NCBI GenBank assembly: GCA_016869675.1
Contig: VGDP01000014.1
Coordinates: forward strand, 1-64,000
DNA length: 64,000 nucleotides
Reading direction: 5' to 3'
From: Alphaproteobacteria bacterium
GTDB lineage: Bacteria > Pseudomonadota > Alphaproteobacteria > SP197
Shown: positions 59,684 to 64,000 of the stretch, one piece after another
How the letters are laid out: every line of letters starts with the position of its first letter
Position numbering within the stretch: the stretch's first letter is position 1
Program-made: the position numbers and the translations under genes
The notes under the pieces: generated by a model
What the model saw: only the letters and a program-made list of their open reading frames with translations
Told to the model about the DNA's origin: nothing
Databases searched by the model: none

Positions 59684-60454
59684 ATGGCGCGTGGCGACGA
59701 CATCCGAGGCCGGCTGGCGGCAGGCGACAAGCTGGTGGCGAGCTGGCTGACCCTGTGCAGCCCCATCGCCGCCGAGATCATGGCGCTGACCGGGTTCGAC
59801 GCCCTGATCATCGACCAGGAGCACGGCCCGGGCGACCTGGTCAACGCCGTGAACCTAATGCAGGCGGCGTGGGCCGGTGGCGACGCACCGTGCCTGATGC
59901 GCATCGGCGGCGCCGAGTTGAACCTGATCAAGCGGTCACTCGACACCGGCATCGATGGCCTCATGGTGCCCGTGGTCGAGACGCCCGATCAGGCGCGCAT
60001 GGTCGTCGCGGCGTGCCGCTTCCCGCCCGAGGGCAACCGAGGCATCGCGCCGGGCAGCGTGCGCGCGGCGCGCTACGGAATGGACCGCGCCGGGTTCGTG
60101 GCGGCGCGCGGGCGCGACGTGTTCGTCATCTGCCAGGTCGAGACCAAGGCGACCGTCGAGCGAATCGAGGCGATCGCGGCGGTGGATGGCGTCGACATGC
60201 TGTTCATCGGCCGCAACGACCTGGCATCCAGCATCGGCCGCGTCGCCGACCAGAACCATCCGGATGCCAAGGCCCTGATGGCCGAGGCGGAGCGCCGCAT
60301 CAAGGCGTCGGGCAAGGCACTGGGCGGCATCACCGCGCCGGGCGACGGCGTGACCGACCTGTTTGGGCGCGGCTACGGGCTGGTCATCGCCGGCAGCGAC
60401 CATACCATCCTGCGCGACGCGGCCCTGGGCGTGGTCAAGGCCGCCCGCGGCTGA
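59684..60454 (+). CDS. HpcH/HpaI-family aldolase
   Basis: A 256-residue TIM-barrel class II aldolase. FDALIIDQEHGPGD near residue 38 contains the catalytic His. MVPVVETPDQARMVV and VICQVETKATVERIEAI contain the metal Glu, and DMLFIGRNDLASSIG the Asp region; all are typical of HpaI/GarL-type enzymes that cleave or form 2-oxo-3-hydroxy acids with pyruvate. GGAGGGA precedes the ATG. It is just upstream of the hopanoid genes (5 bases from hpnB), although its chemistry suits sugar-acid or aromatic breakdown. Confidence 0.87.
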   Translation: MARGDDIRGRLAAGDKLVASWLTLCSPIAAEIMALTGFDALIIDQEHGPGDLVNAVNLMQAAWAGGDAPCLMRIGGAELNLIKRSLDTGIDGLMVPVVETPDQARMVVAACRFPPEGNRGIAPGSVRAARYGMDRAGFVAARGRDVFVICQVETKATVERIEAIAAVDGVDMLFIGRNDLASSIGRVADQNHPDAKALMAEAERRIKASGKALGGITAPGDGVTDLFGRGYGLVIAGSDHTILRDAALGVVKAARG

Positions 60455-60459
60455 ACGGC

Positions 60460-61596
60460 ATGGCCGGCGTTCTCGCCGCGGTCGCGCTGGGCGTCTGGCT
60501 CACCCTGATCGTCGCGCGCGGCCGGTTCTGGCTGGAGCGCGTGCAACCGGCGTCGGCCCGCGCCGGGCCGTGGCCGGACGTTGTCGCGGTGGTTCCCGCG
60601 CGGAACGAGGCGCCGGTGGTCGGCCACGCGATCGTGGATCTGCTCAGCCAGGACTATCCCGGTCGGCTCGACGTGATCCTGCTGGATGACGAGTCGACCG
60701 ACGGGACGGCGGCAGTGGCATGGAGGGCGGCGGCCGGTCACGACCGGCTCGTGGTGGCCCCGGCAGGATCCCGGCCCGCCGGTTGGACCGGCAAGCTGTG
60801 GGCGGTGCACCGGGGCCTGGCCGAGGCCCAAGGGCGCGCGCCCGACGCCACCTGGGTCTGGCTGACCGACGCCGACATCGAACATGGGCCCCGTGTTCTG
60901 GCCGACCTGGTTTCGCGCGGCGAAGCCGGCGGGTACGACCTCGTGTCGCTGATGGCGCGGCTGCGCACGTTGACCCTGGCCGAGCGCGCCCTGATGCCGG
61001 CGTACGTCTTCTTCTTCGCCATGCTCTACCCATTCGCCTGGGTGCACGACCGGCACCGACGCACGGCGGCAGCCGCAGGCGGCTGCATGCTGGTGCGCCG
61101 TGCCGCGCTGAATCGCCTCGGCGGCGTGGCCAGGTTCCGTGGCGCCATCATCGACGATTGCGCCCTAGCACGGGCGGTCAAGGCCGGCGGGGCCGTCTGG
61201 CTCGGTTTGGCCGACGCTTCGTCCAGCCTGCGCGGCTACCCGCGTGCCCGCAACGTCGCCGCCCTGATCGCCCGCTCGGCCTACGCCCAGCTCGGCTACC
61301 GGTCCTGGCTGGTCGTCGTCACGGTCGCGGGCATGGCGCTCACCTATCTCGCGCCCCCCTTGCTCGCGCTCGGCGCCGAGGGCTGGCCCCGCGTCGCCGG
61401 CGCGCTCGCCTGGTCGTTGATGGCCGTGGCCTATGCGCCGACGCTCGCGCGCATGGGCGTTTCGCTCCTGTGGGGGCCGGCCCTGCCCCTAATTGCTCTG
61501 TTTTACGTCGCCGCGACCGTCGGTTCGGCGGTCCGGCATCACCAGGGACGGGGCGGGGCGTGGAAGGGGCGCTTCCAGGCGCCCCGGCCGTCGTGA
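60460..61596 (+). CDS. hpnB: Hopanoid-associated glycosyltransferase HpnB
   Basis: A 378-residue membrane glycosyltransferase of family 2. A first helix (about 2-18) is followed by the GT-A domain with DVVAVVPARNEAPVVG, LDVILLDDESTDGTA and WVWLTDADIEHGPRVLADLV (DAD metal site). Then comes a helix-rich part with RTAAAAGGCMLVRRAALNRL and IDDCALARAVK. This layout and the position before hpnD identify HpnB. Its stop overlaps the hpnD GTG. Its role in hopanoid-producing bacteria is not fully settled. Confidence 0.87.
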   Translation: MAGVLAAVALGVWLTLIVARGRFWLERVQPASARAGPWPDVVAVVPARNEAPVVGHAIVDLLSQDYPGRLDVILLDDESTDGTAAVAWRAAAGHDRLVVAPAGSRPAGWTGKLWAVHRGLAEAQGRAPDATWVWLTDADIEHGPRVLADLVSRGEAGGYDLVSLMARLRTLTLAERALMPAYVFFFAMLYPFAWVHDRHRRTAAAAGGCMLVRRAALNRLGGVARFRGAIIDDCALARAVKAGGAVWLGLADASSSLRGYPRARNVAALIARSAYAQLGYRSWLVVVTVAGMALTYLAPPLLALGAEGWPRVAGALAWSLMAVAYAPTLARMGVSLLWGPALPLIALFYVAATVGSAVRHHQGRGGAWKGRFQAPRPS

Positions 61597-62432
61597 CCAC
61601 GACCGAAGCCTCGCTCGACACACAGGTGCGCGGCGCCGGCTCGTCGTTCTACAGCGCCATGCGCCTGATGTCGCCGGCGCGGCGCAACGCCATGTACGCG
61701 ATCTACGCCTTCGCCCGAGCGGTGGACGACATCGCCGACGGCGACATGGGCGCTGCGGACAAGAAGGCCGCGCTCGATCGCTGGCGCGCCGCGATCGAAA
61801 CGCTCTTCGCCGGCGCGGTTCCGGCCGAGGCATTGGCCCGCGGGCTCGCCGGCCCGATCGCCGACTTCAGCCTGGAGCGCGCCGATCTGCTGGCCGTGAT
61901 CGACGGCGTCGCCATGGACGCCGGTGCGCCGATCAAGGCGCCCATGCAGGCCGAGCTCGACCTCTACATTGACCGGGTCGCGTGCGCCGTGGGTCGCCTG
62001 TCGGTCCGCGTGTTCGGCTGCCCAGCCGGCGAGGGCGTGCGGCTCGCCGCCACGTTGGGGCGTGCGCTGCAGGTCACCAACATTCTGCGCGACCTCGCCG
62101 AGGACGGGGCGCGCGGGCGGCTCTACCTGCCGAAGGAACGGCTCATGCGGCATGGCATCGTGACCGAGGACCCGGCGGCCGTGCTCACCCACGACCGGCT
62201 GCCGGCCGTGGCCTCCGACTTGGCCGCCGAGGCCCTGCGGGCCTTCGACGAGGCCGAGGCGGTCGCGCGGCGTTGTCCGCGCGCCTCCGTGCGCCCGGCG
62301 CGGGTCATGGCCGCGGTCTACCGGGCCCAGCTCGGGCGGCTGGCGCGGCGCGGCTGGCGCGATCTGGACCGCCCAGCGCCCGTACCCCGCGCCGTCAAGC
62401 TATGGCTGGCCTTGCGCCACGGCCTGGCGTGA
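61593..62432 (+). CDS. hpnD: Presqualene diphosphate synthase HpnD
   Basis: A 279-residue trans-isoprenyl diphosphate synthase of the squalene/phytoene synthase family. The first Asp motif is AVDDIADGD near residue 45, the second is NILRDLAEDGARGRLYLP near residue 165. In the three-step hopanoid route HpnD condenses two farnesyl diphosphates to presqualene diphosphate. GTG 61593 overlaps hpnB. hpnC and hpnE, usual neighbours, are not seen: right after hpnD only a 24-residue frame (62429-62503) overlaps its stop before the cyclase begins. Confidence 0.87.
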   Translation: MTTTEASLDTQVRGAGSSFYSAMRLMSPARRNAMYAIYAFARAVDDIADGDMGAADKKAALDRWRAAIETLFAGAVPAEALARGLAGPIADFSLERADLLAVIDGVAMDAGAPIKAPMQAELDLYIDRVACAVGRLSVRVFGCPAGEGVRLAATLGRALQVTNILRDLAEDGARGRLYLPKERLMRHGIVTEDPAAVLTHDRLPAVASDLAAEALRAFDEAEAVARRCPRASVRPARVMAAVYRAQLGRLARRGWRDLDRPAPVPRAVKLWLALRHGLA

Positions 62433-62544
62433 GCTACCAGAGCGGCCTTGCGCCCGGGCCGGCCATGGCGCACCCCGGCGGTGTCCGTTTCATCGGATTG
62501 TAACCGTCGAACTTTTCCGCGCGCCTTAGACCCTGAACAGAGCC

Positions 62545-64000
62545 ATGGGCGGATTCCTGGGACACAGCCGCACCTTCGAACGTGCCCCGGCGCGGGGCAC
62601 AGGCGACGAGACCGGTACCGTCGAGCGCGCGACCGAGGCGCTGGTTCGCCGCGCCAAGGCCGATGGCCACTTCGCCTTCGAGCTTGAAGCGGACGCGACG
62701 ATCCCAGCCGAGTAGGTCCTGCTGCGCCACTTCCTGGGCGAACCCGAACCGGTTCTCGAGGCGCGCATAGGCCGCTACCTGCGCGGCATCCAGGGTGGGC
62801 ACGGCGGCTGGCCGCTGTTCCACGGCGGCGATTTCAACATGAGCGCCAGCGTCAAGGCGTACTTCGCGCTCAAGATGATCGGCGACACGGCGGACGCGCC
62901 GCACATGGCGCGGGCGCGCCAGGCGATCCTGGACCACGGTGGCGCCGCCGGATGCAACGTGTTCACGCGCATCCAGCTTGCGCTCTTCGGCGAGGTTCCT
63001 TGGCGCGCGGTGCCAGCCATGCCGGTCGAGATCATGCTGCTGCCGCCGTGGTTTCCGTTCCACCTGGAGAAGGTGTCGTACTGGTCGCGCACGGTGCTGG
63101 TGCCGCTGCTAGTGCTGATGGCGCCACGGCCGCGCGCGCGCAACCCGCGCGGCGTCGGCATCGCCGAGCTGTTCACGCGCCCGCCCGAGCAAGAGTGGCG
63201 CTGGGGTCCGCCGCGTGAGCGCACGTTCCTCGGCTTCGCGTTCAAGGGGCTCGACCAGGCGCTGCACGCGGCCGAGCCGCTCATGCCGCCGGCGCCGCGC
63301 GAGCGGGCGATCGACTTCGTGCTCGAGCGGCTCAACGGCGAGGACGGGCTGGGCGCGATCTACCCGGCCATGGCCAACACGGTGATGATGTTCGACGTGC
63401 TCGGCGATCGCATCGACGAGAACGACCGCGTCACCGCGCGGCGCGCGGTCGAAAAGCTCCTGGTGGTGTGCGACGATCAGACCTAATGCCAGCCGTGCCT
63501 GTCGCCGGTGTGGGATACGGCGCTGGCGGCCCATGCGCTGCTGGAGACCAAGGCGGAGCCCGAGGCGGTGCGCCGCGCGTGCGATTGGCTGGTGGAGCGC
63601 CAGGTCACCGACGTGGCGGGCGACTGGGCGGCGCGGCGTGGCGACGTGGCGCCCGGCGGCTGACCCTTCCATTACACCAACCCGCACTACCCGGACGTCG
63701 ACGATTCGGCGGCCGTGGTCATGGCGCTGCACCGCGCCGATCCGGATCGGTACGCCGAGCCCATCGCGCGCGGTGTCGCCTGGGTGGCGGCGCTGCAAAG
63801 CCGCAACGGCGGATGGGGCGCGTTCGACGCCGATAACACGGCGTCCTATCTGAACCACATCCCCTTCGCCGACCACGGGGCGCTGCTCGACCCGCCGACC
63901 ACCGACGTCACGGCGCGTTGCCTCGGCATGCTGCTGCAGGTCGGCTGGCCGGTGGACCATCCCCGGGTCAAGGCGGGACTCGACTTCCTGCCCCGCGAAC
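62545..64000 (+). pseudogene. Squalene-hopene cyclase with three in-frame stops, cut by window end
   Basis: One uninterrupted frame from ATG 62545 to the window edge reads as squalene-hopene cyclase: FELEADATIPAE, VLLRHFLGEP, RYLRGIQGGHGGWPLFHGG (a QW-type repeat), ILDHGGAAGCNVFTRI, CQPCLSPVWDTALAAHALLE, HYTNPHYPDVDDSA and QSRNGGWGAFDADN. The catalytic DXDD Asp motif is codons 384-387. Three stops interrupt it: TAG 62713-62715 (after ATIPAE, where relatives have Tyr), TAA 63484-63486 (before CQPC, usually Tyr) and TGA 63661-63663 (after APGG, usually Trp). There is no frameshift. The rest of the gene lies beyond 64000. Either a decayed gene or a sequence-quality problem. Confidence 0.85.

Noticed and set aside
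62545-64000. Stop codon reassignment or selenocysteine as the reason for the stops
   Set aside because: TAA, TAG and TGA all occur internally and all also end intact genes in this window. No tRNA or selenocysteine signal was seen.

Overview
This is a GC-rich window with hopanoid genes, a heterotetrameric sarcosine oxidase, a KaiB/KaiC pair, a dimethylformamidase-like gene and many SDR and ABC-transport genes. That mix suggests an alphaproteobacterium, probably Rhodospirillales-like. This assignment is inferred from gene content only; no rRNA or ribosomal marker is present. Genes are mostly packed head to tail with 4-base start/stop overlaps and good Shine-Dalgarno sites, but several loci carry nonsense codons and transposase debris, so parts of the genome look eroded.

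Layout. 1-2750: transposase debris, a helical protein, an MFS stub and a secreted dienelactone-hydrolase-like enzyme. 2753-14202 (minus strand): an N-methyl amine / N-methyl amino acid catabolic operon. In transcription order it is a broken histidine-ammonia-lyase-like gene, a tiny ORF, soxB, soxD, soxA, soxG, a D-2-hydroxyacid dehydrogenase, a non-pyrrolysine MttB-family methyltransferase and a dimethylglycine/sarcosine dehydrogenase-like flavoprotein. 14435-17763: a REC-PAS-PAS protein followed by KaiB- and KaiC-like proteins. 17786-23004 (minus): a polyamine-type ABC importer and a small winged-helix-like protein. 23206-26006: divergent YhdH-type reductase and acetolactate-synthase-like enzyme.

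26153-36204 is the most unusual block. It encodes a tetraheme cytochrome, then a tightly coupled run of a double cyclic-nucleotide-domain/4x[4Fe-4S] protein, a b-type-like membrane protein, a membrane-anchored decaheme cytochrome, a pentaheme cytochrome, an outer-membrane barrel and a flavin/[2Fe-2S] reductase. Together these could form an electron path from cytoplasmic NAD(P)H or ferredoxin to the outer membrane. A CHASE2 adenylate cyclase lies 2 kb downstream and could supply cAMP. 36334-43467 also holds the three parts of a type I secretion system.

43472-47792: a DMT transporter, a creatinase/ectoine-hydrolase-like protein, an aminotransferase and a class II aldolase. 47793-51236: a mobile-element graveyard (two IS5-like remnants, a broken IS3 element, a beheaded threonine-dehydratase start) ending at the 3' half of a tRNA-Arg(CCU)-like sequence. 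51278-60454: SDRs, a probable MarR-controlled operon, an SMP-30 lactonase, a uronate-dehydrogenase-like SDR, a dimethylformamidase-like gene with one stop codon and an HpaI-type aldolase. 60460-64000: hopanoid genes hpnB, hpnD and a squalene-hopene cyclase interrupted by three in-frame stops and cut by the window end.
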